Virus record (IMG/VR): IMGVR_UViG_3300005264_000391
Location: 1 to 22,138 of that record
Source of the DNA: a virus
DNA length: 22,138 bases
Direction: 5' to 3' (one strand)
Part shown: positions 1-7,722 of the stretch, in pieces
Numbering within the stretch: position 1 is the stretch's first letter
Layout: each line of letters begins with the position of its first letter
Made by a program: the position numbers and the translations under genes
The notes under the pieces: generated by a model
Seen by the model: only the letters and a program-made list of their open reading frames with translations
Databases searched by the model: none
Told to the model about the DNA's origin: nothing

Positions 1-379
1 CTGCTGGTGGGGATTATCCACATGATTTTGATGAGTTGAAGGCCTGTAGAAAATGTACTGTTTACGATGCCTGTGAAGCCGATTACGAGAATTTGACAAA
101 ATCTAAAAAGGTGGAAGAAGTCCCTTCAACAAGACGTAGTAGAAGGAAGAGGGAAGAAGAGGAGGACATACGACAGGCGGAGGAAATGGAGATACAGGAA
201 AAGGGGGACTGTCCTGCTGGTGGGGATTATCCACATGATTTTGATGAGTTGAAGGCTTGTAGAAAATGTACTGTTTACGATGCCTGTGAAGCCGATTACG
301 AGAATTTGACAAAATCTCAAAAGGTGGAAGAAGTCCCTTCAACAAGACGTAGTAGAAGGAAGAGGGAAGAAGAGGAGGA
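1..379 (+). repeat. Near-perfect direct duplication of 166 bp inside a coding frame
   Basis: Bases 1-166 recur at 214-379, an offset of 213 bp (71 codons), so the frame is preserved. I count only two mismatches, at 44/257 and 105/318; the second changes Lys to Gln. The unit may extend left beyond the window. The near identity at the DNA level indicates a recent duplication rather than an old protein repeat. Confidence 0.95.
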
Positions 380-434
380 GACTCCAAAAAAAAGCAGCAG
401 GAAATCCGGTCGCCTTAGTAGAGGGCGGAGATAA
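3..434 (+). CDS. C-terminal part of a Cys-rich/Arg-rich protein (5' end outside window)
   Basis: The reading frame is open from the first complete codon at position 3, so the gene begins upstream; the internal TTG at 36 is not a convincing start. The visible part holds two copies of one module. Each copy has a Cys cluster (CRKCTVYDAC; the second copy also shows an upstream CPAGGDYPHDFDEL, giving four Cys) followed by a basic and then acidic tail (RRSRRKREEEE). The C-terminus is very basic (KKSSRKSGRLSRGRR). The Cys pattern suggests zinc binding. Its stop codon overlaps the RecA-like gene start (TAATG). Being directly upstream of a recombinase, it could be the tail of a single-stranded DNA-binding protein; that is inference from position and from my memory of similar Cys motifs in phage proteins, not shown here. 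Confidence 0.7.
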   Translation, partial: AGGDYPHDFDELKACRKCTVYDACEADYENLTKSKKVEEVPSTRRSRRKREEEEDIRQAEEMEIQEKGDCPAGGDYPHDFDELKACRKCTVYDACEADYENLTKSQKVEEVPSTRRSRRKREEEEETPKKSSRKSGRLSRGRR

Positions 435-1519
435 TGAGTAAAATAATAACCAGGAAGTCCAATTTAAAAAAAACAAAGGAGATTGATTTACTTCCAACCG
501 GTTCTACCTTACTCAATTTAAACTGTGCCGATAACCCCTTCGGGGGTTTCGGCTTGGGTAGGATGGTAAATTTAATTGGCGACAGCAGTAGTGGCAAGAC
601 TCTTATTACTTTGACCATGTTTGCTGAGATGAGTTTGCAGAAACGATGGAAGGACTATGACCTTTATTTTGACGATGCAGAGGCGGCACTTGGTTTTGAT
701 TTGAAACATTTGTTTGGGAAGAGGATGGCGGAACGAGTTGATACGGATACTTTTCAAAGCAACACGATACAGAGAGTATATGGTAATATCCAATCGTTGT
801 TGAAGGAAGGCAGTCCTTTCGTATATGTGATAGACAGTTGGGATGCTCTTACATCGGAGGAGGAGATGCAGAGGGCGGAAAGATACATGAAGGATAAAAA
901 GGATAGGAAGAAGAACGAGGAGGGCGGTAGTTATGGAGTGGACAAAGCAAAATTGACCAGTCAGTTGCTTCGAGTCATTACAGGAGATTTGAAAAATACG
1001 GAATCTGTTCTTATTATTATTTCACAGACAAGGGATAATCTTGGTTGGGGTTTTAGTACGAAATCTCGAAGTGGTGGGAGGGCGTTAAAGTTTTTCGCTT
1101 CCCATGAAGGATGGCTCTCTATTATTCGTTCTATAAAAAAGAGGGAAAGGGCTGTCGGTGTAGAGTGTCAGTTCGAATTAACGAAGAACAAACTGACAGG
1201 GAAACAGTTTCGTCGTTGTCCTCTTCATATTTTTTATGAGTATGGAGTAGACAATATAGGCACGAACGTAGATTTCCTTATTGAGAACAACTTTTGGAAA
1301 GCAGTAAAGGAAAAGGAAAGAGAAAAGAAAAGAGGTGTTAAAAAAAATAAAGCCTCCAAGATACTCATACCGGAATGGAAGTTCGAGGGTTCTCGAGTTA
1401 AGTTAATTGACTATATCGAGGAGCAGGAGTTGGAGCAGGAGTTGATTGACATGGTAACAGAAAAGTATTGGGCAATAGAGGAGACGATGAGTATAAATAG
1501 AAAAAGGAAATATGAATAA
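434..1519 (+). CDS. RecA/UvsX-like recombinase
   Basis: This is a 361-residue RecA-fold strand-exchange ATPase. Walker A is GDSSSGKT at residues 49-56. The FDDAEAA segment near 79-85 matches the conserved glutamate region, and YVIDSWDALT at 131-140 is Walker B. The ISQTRDN segment near 196-202 carries the sensor Gln, and GGRALKFFAS at 214-223 is a typical RecA-family motif. The start overlaps the upstream stop (TAATG) behind a GGCGGAG ribosome binding site. It would coat single-stranded DNA and drive homologous pairing in phage recombination and recombination-dependent replication, which fits the Mre11/Rad50-like, FEN and RuvC-like genes downstream. Family assignment is firm; whether it is closer to UvsX or to RecA is not settled by eye. 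Confidence 0.93.
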   Translation: MSKIITRKSNLKKTKEIDLLPTGSTLLNLNCADNPFGGFGLGRMVNLIGDSSSGKTLITLTMFAEMSLQKRWKDYDLYFDDAEAALGFDLKHLFGKRMAERVDTDTFQSNTIQRVYGNIQSLLKEGSPFVYVIDSWDALTSEEEMQRAERYMKDKKDRKKNEEGGSYGVDKAKLTSQLLRVITGDLKNTESVLIIISQTRDNLGWGFSTKSRSGGRALKFFASHEGWLSIIRSIKKRERAVGVECQFELTKNKLTGKQFRRCPLHIFYEYGVDNIGTNVDFLIENNFWKAVKEKEREKKRGVKKNKASKILIPEWKFEGSRVKLIDYIEEQELEQELIDMVTEKYWAIEETMSINRKRKYE

Positions 1520-2190
1520 TGATACTACTCGATTGTAACGCCATAGCCAGTAAGGTACGATTTGGAATGGACCATGTCATGCTAACTGCTGGAGAGATGA
1601 GAACTGAAGTTATATTTGGATTTCTACGTCAGTTGCTGCTGTTAGCAAAACAGAAGAAGGACATTCGCGACAGAATGGTTTTTGTTTGGGACTCCAGATA
1701 TTACCACAGGTTTGAATATTGTCCGGAGTACAAACAGAAAAGAAAAAAGGAATTGACGGAGTGGGAGGAAGAAAGGGATGTCATATCCTACGAGCAGTTC
1801 GATTTACTGAGACAGGAGATTCTTCCTGCTATGGGGTTTCGTAATGTTTTTCGATTGCATGGATATGAGGCGGACGATGTCATAGCTGTTTTATGTAAAG
1901 GGAATGCCGAGGAGAAAATAACTATCGTGACTACCGACCAAGATTTGTATCAGTTACTAACGGACAATGTTTCTTTTTACAATTTAAGAACCAAAGTACT
2001 ATACACTCGACAGCAGTTTACACGGGATTACGGTATTACACCGAAGCAATGGGTAGATGTGAAGGCTTACGGTGGATGCGTTTCCGATAACGTGAAAGGG
2101 ATAAAGGGCGTTGGGGAAAAAACGATGTGCAAGTACATATTGAAGCAATTGAATTTTACAGGGGCAATGGTGGGCCGATTGGCAAAGTAG
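1519..2190 (+). CDS. FEN-type 5'-3' exonuclease / flap endonuclease
   Basis: A 223-residue protein of the phage T5 D15 / T4 RNase H / Pol I 5'-nuclease family. Metal-binding acidic residues are in place: D5 (LLDCN), D58 (VWDSR), E118-D119-D120 (GYEADDVIA), D140 and D142 (TTDQDLYQLL) and D190 (GCVSDN). The helix-hairpin-helix KGIKGVGEKT follows at about 193-202. It would remove RNA primers and cut 5' flaps. It ends soon after the H3TH segment and is shorter than T5 FEN (about 290 residues), so it may lack the usual C-terminal helices. Its start overlaps the RecA-like stop (TAATG). It ends in TAG, and the following gene lies in the same frame 24 nt later. Confidence 0.92.
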   Translation: MILLDCNAIASKVRFGMDHVMLTAGEMRTEVIFGFLRQLLLLAKQKKDIRDRMVFVWDSRYYHRFEYCPEYKQKRKKELTEWEEERDVISYEQFDLLRQEILPAMGFRNVFRLHGYEADDVIAVLCKGNAEEKITIVTTDQDLYQLLTDNVSFYNLRTKVLYTRQQFTRDYGITPKQWVDVKAYGGCVSDNVKGIKGVGEKTMCKYILKQLNFTGAMVGRLAK

Positions 2191-2214
2191 ATTCGATTTA
2201 CAGTAAGGAGCGAT

Positions 2215-2706
2215 ATGAAAAAAAACAACTCTCCAGTATACATGGGAATAGACCCTGGTAAGAAAGGGGCTATTGCTGTACTGTCGGAGGACTACAAGAT
2301 AAAATTCGTTTGGGAGTACCCAGGGGAAATCGTTTATTGTGTAAACCTATTTGATAAGATAATGGAAATGTTTCCAAGGATAACGTTATGTGTAATAGAG
2401 CAGCAACAAAGTGTCTTTGGTGGTGGTGCAGGCAAGGCTTCATTTTCTTTAGGAGAGAACTACGGCATGTGGCAGGCTATTATCACACAAGAACGAATAC
2501 CGTTAGTACTTATCAAGCCAAACATTTGGATGAAGAAGTGTATCGATTACGGTAAAAGGAAAAAGGTGGATACGAAAGTCCGTAGCAGAGAAATGGCGCA
2601 AAGACTATTTCCCGATTTAGATTTTAGCAGAAAAAAGGATGACGGACGTTCGGACGCTTTGCACATTGCTCGATACGCCATTATGTATCAAAAAGGAGAC
2701 AAATGA
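2215..2706 (+). CDS. RuvC-like Holliday junction resolvase
   Basis: A 163-residue RNase H-fold nuclease resembling phage RuvC-like resolvases. It starts with GIDPGKKGAIAVL (catalytic D13). A second acidic position is E62 in VIEQQQS, and the C-terminal helix has DDGRSDALHIARYA (D143/D147, with H150). Length matches the family. The ATG at 2215 follows TAAGGAGCG, a good ribosome binding site. It would cut four-way junctions made by the upstream recombinase before packaging. Its stop overlaps the next start (ATGA at 2703-2706), suggesting translational coupling. Confidence 0.88.
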   Translation: MKKNNSPVYMGIDPGKKGAIAVLSEDYKIKFVWEYPGEIVYCVNLFDKIMEMFPRITLCVIEQQQSVFGGGAGKASFSLGENYGMWQAIITQERIPLVLIKPNIWMKKCIDYGKRKKVDTKVRSREMAQRLFPDLDFSRKKDDGRSDALHIARYAIMYQKGDK

Positions 2707-3623
2707 TTCTCGATAAAATTAAAATTAAAAACTTCCAACCTTTTAAGGATACGACTATCGAGTTAGCGACGGGATTGAATGTCTTTAAAGGGACAAGCCA
2801 TATAGGTAAGTCTTCCATAATCAGAGCTATCAAATGGGTATTGCAAAACAAGCCGCAAGGGTTCGGGTATCGTAGCAATTTTGCAGACAAGAAGGAAGCG
2901 ACTGTCGTGTCCCTGTTTTTTCCGGACAGCGAAGTAGTGAGGCGACGGGATAGTAAAGAAAATTGTTATGAGGTGAATGGAAATAAGTTGGAAGCTATGC
3001 GTTCTGATGTTCCTGATGTAGTGCAGGCAGCTTTACAAATGAACGAGGTAAATCTACGAACTCAATTTGAAGGATTTTTTTTACTACAGAATACCGCGGG
3101 GGAAGTTGCGAAGAAATTGAACGAGTATGCCGGGTTAGAAATCATAGACGTTAGTTTATCGAAGGTGAACAGACTTTTGTCCGTTGCGAAGAAGTACTAT
3201 GAAGAAAAGAATAGTCAGTTGGACGCGAACAAGATTTTGTTGGGAGGACTGCCTTATATTGATGGCATGGAGAGGGCTTTGAACAAGGTTATTGTGTTAG
3301 AACAAACCTTGGAAGAAAAAAGAGAGAAATTAAAAGTAGCAGAGGTACTGTTATCTCAATGGCAAGTAGTCGAGGGGAACATTCGCGATGAGTCAGCTTG
3401 GCAGAAGGATATACTACCGCGTTATAAGAAAACAGTCGCGATTGCCGAGGAGTACTATAAAGCCGAGGAGAAATTTTCTCAAGCTGTTGAGTTGTTAGAG
3501 GAACTTGATTACTGTACGAAAAAAATGAGGAGGATGAACTCAGAAGCTCTTGTTCTTGAAAAGCAATTTCATAAAAAATTATCGGACAATAAAATATGTC
3601 CTTTATGCGGGAAGAAGATATGA
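2703..3623 (+). CDS. Rad50/SbcC-like ATPase, N-terminal half ending in a zinc hook
   Basis: A 306-residue protein beginning like an SMC/Rad50 ATPase: IKIKNFQPFKDTTIEL, then a Walker A variant GTSHIGKSS at 30-38. FFLLQNTAGE near 125-134 fits the Q-loop region. From about residue 150 it is predominantly charged helix, consistent with a coiled coil. It ends at CPLCG (C299, C302), the zinc hook motif that in full-length Rad50 sits at the apex in mid-protein. Walker B, signature and H-loop are absent here and are instead found in the ORF at 4701-5135, after the nuclease gene. So this is half of a Rad50, cut just after the hook. Its stop overlaps the nuclease start (ATGA). Confidence 0.9.
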   Translation: MILDKIKIKNFQPFKDTTIELATGLNVFKGTSHIGKSSIIRAIKWVLQNKPQGFGYRSNFADKKEATVVSLFFPDSEVVRRRDSKENCYEVNGNKLEAMRSDVPDVVQAALQMNEVNLRTQFEGFFLLQNTAGEVAKKLNEYAGLEIIDVSLSKVNRLLSVAKKYYEEKNSQLDANKILLGGLPYIDGMERALNKVIVLEQTLEEKREKLKVAEVLLSQWQVVEGNIRDESAWQKDILPRYKKTVAIAEEYYKAEEKFSQAVELLEELDYCTKKMRRMNSEALVLEKQFHKKLSDNKICPLCGKKI

Positions 3624-4528
3624 AAATTTTAATAACAGGTGATTGGCATTTGACGGACAAAGTACCAGAGCGACGGACGGACGACTATACAGCCGCACTG
3701 GAAAGAAAAATGGATTTCATTTTTGATGTTTGTGAGAAATATAACTGTTCCATTATTCTACAGCCGGGCGACGTATTCGACCATCATAGTTGTAGCTACC
3801 AGTGTATTAATACTTGGATTGAAAAATTAAAAAGTAATATGGATAGGCATAACCGTTTCATCTATGCCGTATTCGGGCAGCATGATTTGAGGTACCATAG
3901 TTCCAACAAATTGAACACTCCTTTAAAAGTTATGGATGCAGCAGAGGCGGTCACTATTTTAGAAACGGAAAATTTTAAACGAGCAGGGGTGCATCTATAT
4001 GGTTGTAATTGGAATGAGGAACTTCCAAAGCCGGAAAGGAAACAGGGAGTTCACATCTTAGTCGTGCATCGGATGATAATAAAGAATAAAAAACTATGGG
4101 AGGGGCAGGAGGAGTTCGATGTCTCATTGGACATATTGAAGCAGACGAAGTTCGATTATATAGTTTCTGGAGATAACCATTCTGGGTTTACTTGTAAGGT
4201 AGGCAATCGAGTTCTGTTTAATTGTGGTTCTCTTATGCGGTCAAATATTAATCAAAAGGAACATAGACCTTCGGTGTGGGTGCTGGATACTCATAACCGT
4301 AAAATAAAACAAATTTTTATCCCTGTAGAGCCGTATAAAAAAGTGTTCGACTTCGAGAACTACGAAAGGGTGAAGGGGAGGAACGAGGAGTTGATGCTAT
4401 TCATAGAGCAGTTGGAAACCGGGGAAAAAATAAAGGGACTGGAGTTCCAAAAGAATTTGACTGCTTACTTAAAAAATAAAAAAATATCGAAGAACATTAA
4501 ACAAGCTATTGACGAGGTGATGCAATGA
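3620..4528 (+). CDS. Mre11/SbcD-like DNA exonuclease (metallophosphoesterase)
   Basis: A 302-residue calcineurin-like nuclease. I chose the ATG at 3620, which overlaps the previous stop as ATGA and begins MKILITGDWHL; the earlier in-frame ATG at 3596 lies inside the zinc-hook coding region. Metal-binding motifs are D8/H10 (GDWH), D51 (PGDVFD), GQHD at 86-89 in place of the common GNHD, H150 (VVHR) and H187 (SGDNHSGF). It pairs with the Rad50-like halves on either side to form an end-resection nuclease. Placing SbcD between the two Rad50 halves is unusual. It ends with an ATGA overlap to the next ORF. Confidence 0.92.
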   Translation: MKILITGDWHLTDKVPERRTDDYTAALERKMDFIFDVCEKYNCSIILQPGDVFDHHSCSYQCINTWIEKLKSNMDRHNRFIYAVFGQHDLRYHSSNKLNTPLKVMDAAEAVTILETENFKRAGVHLYGCNWNEELPKPERKQGVHILVVHRMIIKNKKLWEGQEEFDVSLDILKQTKFDYIVSGDNHSGFTCKVGNRVLFNCGSLMRSNINQKEHRPSVWVLDTHNRKIKQIFIPVEPYKKVFDFENYERVKGRNEELMLFIEQLETGEKIKGLEFQKNLTAYLKNKKISKNIKQAIDEVMQ

Positions 4529-4665
4529 GCGACTCTACCGTGATAAAAGAATTGGACAACTTAAAAAATGAGATTGAGAAAAGTAAGGAACAGTCGGCCG
4601 TCCTTCAAGGTAGGCGACAGGAAATTTTGAAGCAAGCTAAAAAGCTGTGTAATGTAAAAAGGTAG
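4525..4665 (+). CDS. Short coiled-coil ORF, probable first part of the Rad50-like C-terminal half
   Basis: An ATG overlapping the nuclease stop (ATGA) opens a 46-residue ORF of charged helical sequence (KELDNLKNEIEKSK and so on) that ends at TAG 4663-4665. The next frame is open from 4653 and continues with similar helix (KKVVLQEVAKQTQQ) into the ATPase C-terminal domain. A -1 shift on the run AAAAAGG (4656-4662), or one missing A in that run, would join the two into a 203-residue protein: a returning coiled coil plus the second ATPase lobe. As a separate protein this ORF has no obvious role. Confidence 0.65.
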   Translation: MSDSTVIKELDNLKNEIEKSKEQSAVLQGRRQEILKQAKKLCNVKR

Positions 4666-4700
4666 TCCTTCAAGAAGTAGCAAAACAAACGCAACAGAAT

Positions 4701-5135
4701 TTGGAAAAGCATTTGAGTGGTCTTGTTACCTTGGCATTGCGTTCCGTTTGGGCAACCCCTCCAGAGTTTGTTTTGAGGTTCGAAAGTCGTAGAGGAAAAA
4801 CAGAGTGTGACCTTCTGTTCGAAGAAAATGGGTTTGAGCAAAAACCTGTTGACGGGAGTGGTGGTGGTATGATGGATGTGACTTCGTTTGCTTTGCGTGT
4901 AGCCTTTTGGGCATTAAAAAAGAATAGACCGATAATGGTGCTCGATGAACCCTTCCCTAACGTGTCACCGGATTTACAGTACAAGGTTTCCGAGATGGTA
5001 AAATTCGTTAGCGAGAAATTAGGGTTGCAGATTATTATGGTATCCCATGCGGAGAATATCAATGTGGCAGCGAATAAGACGTTCGTTGTATCAAAAAAAG
5101 GGAAGGTAGGTTTTATTAATGAAGAAAAAGTATGA
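4701..5135 (+). CDS. Rad50/SbcC-like ATPase, C-terminal half
   Basis: This is the second ATPase lobe of a Rad50-like protein. Counting from the TTG at 4701, it has the signature-type motif DGSGGGMMDVTSFALR (51-66), Walker B PIMVLDEP (77-84), the D-loop region after it, and the H-loop MVSHAE (H116). The frame is open from 4653 but holds no ATG or GTG before codon 57, and TTG 4701 lacks a ribosome binding site. It is therefore probably translated as an extension of the ORF at 4525-4665 by frameshift, or it is broken by a homopolymer error or mutation. With the N-terminal half at 2703-3623 it would rebuild the ATP-binding cassette. Domain identity is firm; how it is expressed is not. Confidence 0.87.
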   Translation: MEKHLSGLVTLALRSVWATPPEFVLRFESRRGKTECDLLFEENGFEQKPVDGSGGGMMDVTSFALRVAFWALKKNRPIMVLDEPFPNVSPDLQYKVSEMVKFVSEKLGLQIIMVSHAENINVAANKTFVVSKKGKVGFINEEKV

Positions 5136-5265
5136 TTACCGAACGCTGTCTGATACAGTTTGTAAAACAAAGGGATGTTCCAAAAAAATAAAACAAAGGT
5201 TGGTAGAGCAACGATTGTCGCGTAATATAGAATTCTGTTACCGTTGTTGGCGGATGCTGCAATAA
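5119..5265 (+). CDS. Small putative zinc-binding protein
   Basis: A 48-residue ORF starting at an ATG inside the end of the Rad50-like gene. It carries two Cys pairs: CKTKGC near 15-20 and CYRC at 40-43, with a basic helix between (KKIKQRLVEQRL). That spacing suggests a single zinc site with a nucleic-acid-facing basic helix. An alternative short ORF in the ATGA overlap at 5132 is only 17 codons and lacks any motif, so I prefer this frame. Function is unknown. It sits in the recombination operon just ahead of the ligase. Confidence 0.6.
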   Translation: MKKKYDYRTLSDTVCKTKGCSKKIKQRLVEQRLSRNIEFCYRCWRMLQ

Positions 5266-5290
5266 ACTCATTCCGTATAGAAAGGGTATC

Positions 5291-6520
5291 ATGGCAATAA
5301 GAACAGTACAGAAATTGAAGGAGGAATGTGAGGCGTTGGGCTTGTGTGTGGAAAGGGAAGGGGATAAGTTCTCGAAGCAGGATTACATCAAAGTCTTACA
5401 GAAACATTTCTTGCCGCAGGAGGTTTCTTTTGGTATGAAGTATCGATTGTCGCTTGACTCTTTGCAGTTAGCACGACAGTCGACTACCCTTACCGAGAAG
5501 GAAAGGGATATGATTTTTAAAAGCGATGAATGGGTAATGGAGGAGAAGTTGGACGGAGTAAGAATGTTGGTGTGTTATTCCAGAAAATATGGCTTCGAGC
5601 TATACTCCAGAAATATTTCTGTAAAAGACTTCCTCCCTGTCAGTTACTCCGATAAGTTTTGGTACAACAGAAACAGGGGAACGAACATACTCACAACCTT
5701 TGTTCTCGATTGCGAGATTACTTCTAACAACTCCAACCTCTCCACTATAATAGGCAAGAGAGGCGTGGTAACGGAAACCGTTTTGCAAGCAGTAACGGCT
5801 GTCTTGTCCCTTAATACGAAGGACTCCGTGCAAGTACAAAAGGAATTGGGCAACCCACTTGTCGTAACGGCGTTCGACTGCCTATACGTTGATGGAAGAG
5901 ATTTGCAGCATGAGGATTATTTTACTCGTCGACAAGCATTGAATGCGGTAGTCAAAAAATTGAACTTCCATGGTGTTCCATTTCAAAAAACAAAGGCTGT
6001 TTCTACGAACAAGAAATCCTACTTGAAAAAATTGTGGGCAGCCGGAGGGGAAGGTGGTATAGCAAAAAATATCAATCAAGGTTACCTTGCCAAGTCGAGT
6101 AGACCAAAAAATGGTTGGATAAAATTTAAGAAGACAGTATCCGGTGATTTGGGGGATACTGTTGATGGGTATATAACCGGCTTCGAACCTGGTAGGAAGG
6201 GTTCCGCGTTCGAGAAGTTGGTAGGAGCATTGCATATTTCTATAAAACTGGAAAAATTGAATGGAGATGTGGTTGAGCACATGATAGCAAGAACTGCGAA
6301 CATGCCACTTGCGGAGAGGAAACGAATCTCTTATTTGGACGGGAATGGGAAAGTGCGTTTGATTGATGAATATTTCGGTAAGGTTGTCGAGGTAGAAGGA
6401 CAAGCAATTTCTTCCCGAGTACTGCGGTTGGTACATCCTCGACTAATTAGATTCCGGATTGATAAAAGTATTTTAGACTGTGTTGAGAAGGAAAGCGATT
6501 TACGCCAGCTGATAAAGTAA
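5291..6520 (+). CDS. ATP-dependent DNA ligase
   Basis: A 409-residue nucleotidyltransferase ligase. The adenylation motif is EKLDGVR at 85-91, with K86 the predicted AMP-accepting lysine. Later motifs include ELYSRN, VLDCEI, FDCLYVDG, GGEGGIAKN and WIKFKK, in the expected order. An OB-fold-like C-terminal domain follows (DGYITGFEPG onward). The first 40 residues (VQKLKEECEALGL...DYIKVLQKHF) resemble a SAP-type DNA-binding segment. The start follows GAAAGGG. It would seal nicks in replication and recombination intermediates. Assignment is secure; the SAP-like reading is more tentative. Confidence 0.93.
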   Translation: MAIRTVQKLKEECEALGLCVEREGDKFSKQDYIKVLQKHFLPQEVSFGMKYRLSLDSLQLARQSTTLTEKERDMIFKSDEWVMEEKLDGVRMLVCYSRKYGFELYSRNISVKDFLPVSYSDKFWYNRNRGTNILTTFVLDCEITSNNSNLSTIIGKRGVVTETVLQAVTAVLSLNTKDSVQVQKELGNPLVVTAFDCLYVDGRDLQHEDYFTRRQALNAVVKKLNFHGVPFQKTKAVSTNKKSYLKKLWAAGGEGGIAKNINQGYLAKSSRPKNGWIKFKKTVSGDLGDTVDGYITGFEPGRKGSAFEKLVGALHISIKLEKLNGDVVEHMIARTANMPLAERKRISYLDGNGKVRLIDEYFGKVVEVEGQAISSRVLRLVHPRLIRFRIDKSILDCVEKESDLRQLIK

Positions 6521-6641
6521 CGTAATGCAGCTATACCTTGGAAATACACCCGAAATAAGCGAGGAACAGGGAGCAATCGTTGTCCTTTACTGGATTAAAC
6601 AATAAAACAGCGACAAGCTGGGGTATAGGGAATCAAAAATC

Positions 6642-7238
6642 ATGAAAGCGAAAACTATTCTTTTGCAGGTACCTGGAATAAAAACAGTTATAGAATCTAT
6701 TGACGTAGCAGTTGACCAAATACAGGAAACGTTGGAGTATAATTATCAAGAGGGAACCAATATTGAAATACGAATTTCTATTCGAGATAAACAAGAGGTG
6801 GAGAACTTTTTCAATTCAACCAACGCCAACTCCTTGCAGCCTTTAAACTACAAGACGGAAAAAATTCTTGAATTATTGAACACGGTTGAAAAGCAGGATG
6901 GATTGAAATCAATCGAGGTTGCACAAAAAGTCAATGTAGATGCTACCCTAATTCGGGAGCCTTTAAAAAGACTATGGGAGAGCGGAAGAATACAGAGAGA
7001 GAAATCTGTTAAAGACAAATATTATATCTACTATGGAGTGAAGGAAAAGGAAGTTGCTGTACCAGTAATGAGAGAGGTACCGATTGATTTGGGGGGGCCC
7101 GTAGTTGCTGAGAAAATTTTCTGCTTGGTAAAAGATAAGATTATCAATATAAACAAATGCCGTCCCATCCAAACCAGCTCAATTTGTAAAAATTGCAACA
7201 GTAGGAAAGCGAAAAAGAAATTTAAAAATTGTGATTAA
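6642..7238 (+). CDS. Predicted winged-helix protein with C-terminal Cys cluster
   Basis: A 198-residue protein I cannot assign to a named family. Residues about 70-130 read as a winged helix: KTEKILELL, then SIEVAQKVNVDATLIREPLKRLWESGRIQ, then a wing with KYYIYYG. The last 30 residues contain four Cys (CRPIQTSSICKNCNS...C) and many Lys, suggesting a zinc-bound basic tail. The N-terminal 65 residues are acidic and without a clear motif. A 121-nt gap precedes it, so it may begin a new transcription unit and act as a phage regulator. The ribosome binding site is weak. Confidence 0.75.
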   Translation: MKAKTILLQVPGIKTVIESIDVAVDQIQETLEYNYQEGTNIEIRISIRDKQEVENFFNSTNANSLQPLNYKTEKILELLNTVEKQDGLKSIEVAQKVNVDATLIREPLKRLWESGRIQREKSVKDKYYIYYGVKEKEVAVPVMREVPIDLGGPVVAEKIFCLVKDKIININKCRPIQTSSICKNCNSRKAKKKFKNCD

Positions 7239-7248
7239 GGTGCAGCCC

Positions 7249-7722
7249 ATGTCTTATGACCCAGGTAAATTGAATTGGTACACTTGCGAACATAATAAGG
7301 ACGGAATATGTACATTGGAAGACCACTGTACGATATGTCCTTTTGTCACGGAATTATTTGTAGAGACTTGTTCGTATCGAGTAGCTCACGAAAAAAGGAA
7401 GAAAGAAAATGCGAAAAAGTATAGTGATTGGATAGATGAGAAGTACCCTAATTATCCGTCTGCCAAGAAACAATGTAATGAGGGAGTTCATGCCATGGTA
7501 AAACGATTTCCTGAATTGCAGATACGGATAGGTTATGCGAATGGTATTCAGCATTGTTGGTTGGTAGATGAGTATGGCAATACTGTAGACCCTACAGCAA
7601 GGCAATTTAAAGAAAGGCCTATAGTTTACCGTTCCGTGGCAAATAGTTTTTTAACGAAAGAGCAGTGGGAGGACTTGCTAACTTTTAATGGAGGGAAGAA
7701 CAATGTTAATCATAATAGGTGA
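7249..7722 (+). CDS. Putative Cys-His-Asp fold enzyme with N-terminal Cys cluster, function unknown
   Basis: I start it at ATG 7249, which has AAGGTG upstream, giving 157 residues; the GTG at 7231 in frame is an alternative. The N-terminus has six Cys in about 40 residues (WYTCEHNKDGICTLEDHCTICP...C), suggesting a metal site. Later come KKQCNEGVHAMVKRFPEL, then GIQHCWLVDEYGNTVDPTARQF. The order Cys on a helix, His on a strand, then Asp in a DPT motif resembles the layout of papain-like or transglutaminase-like enzymes. I recall similar small phage proteins with HxWxxxxxGxxxDPTxxQF, all uncharacterised. Catalytic activity is inference only. Confidence 0.75.
   Translation: MSYDPGKLNWYTCEHNKDGICTLEDHCTICPFVTELFVETCSYRVAHEKRKKENAKKYSDWIDEKYPNYPSAKKQCNEGVHAMVKRFPELQIRIGYANGIQHCWLVDEYGNTVDPTARQFKERPIVYRSVANSFLTKEQWEDLLTFNGGKNNVNHNR

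Noticed and set aside
2188-2217. Readthrough fusion of the FEN nuclease with the RuvC-like protein
   Set aside because: The two genes share a frame across one TAG, but the second has its own good ribosome binding site and ATG, and both domains look complete enough alone.
6525-6605. A 26-codon ORF between the ligase and winged-helix genes
   Set aside because: It has no clear ribosome binding site, no motif and no overlap with its neighbours; the evidence is too weak.
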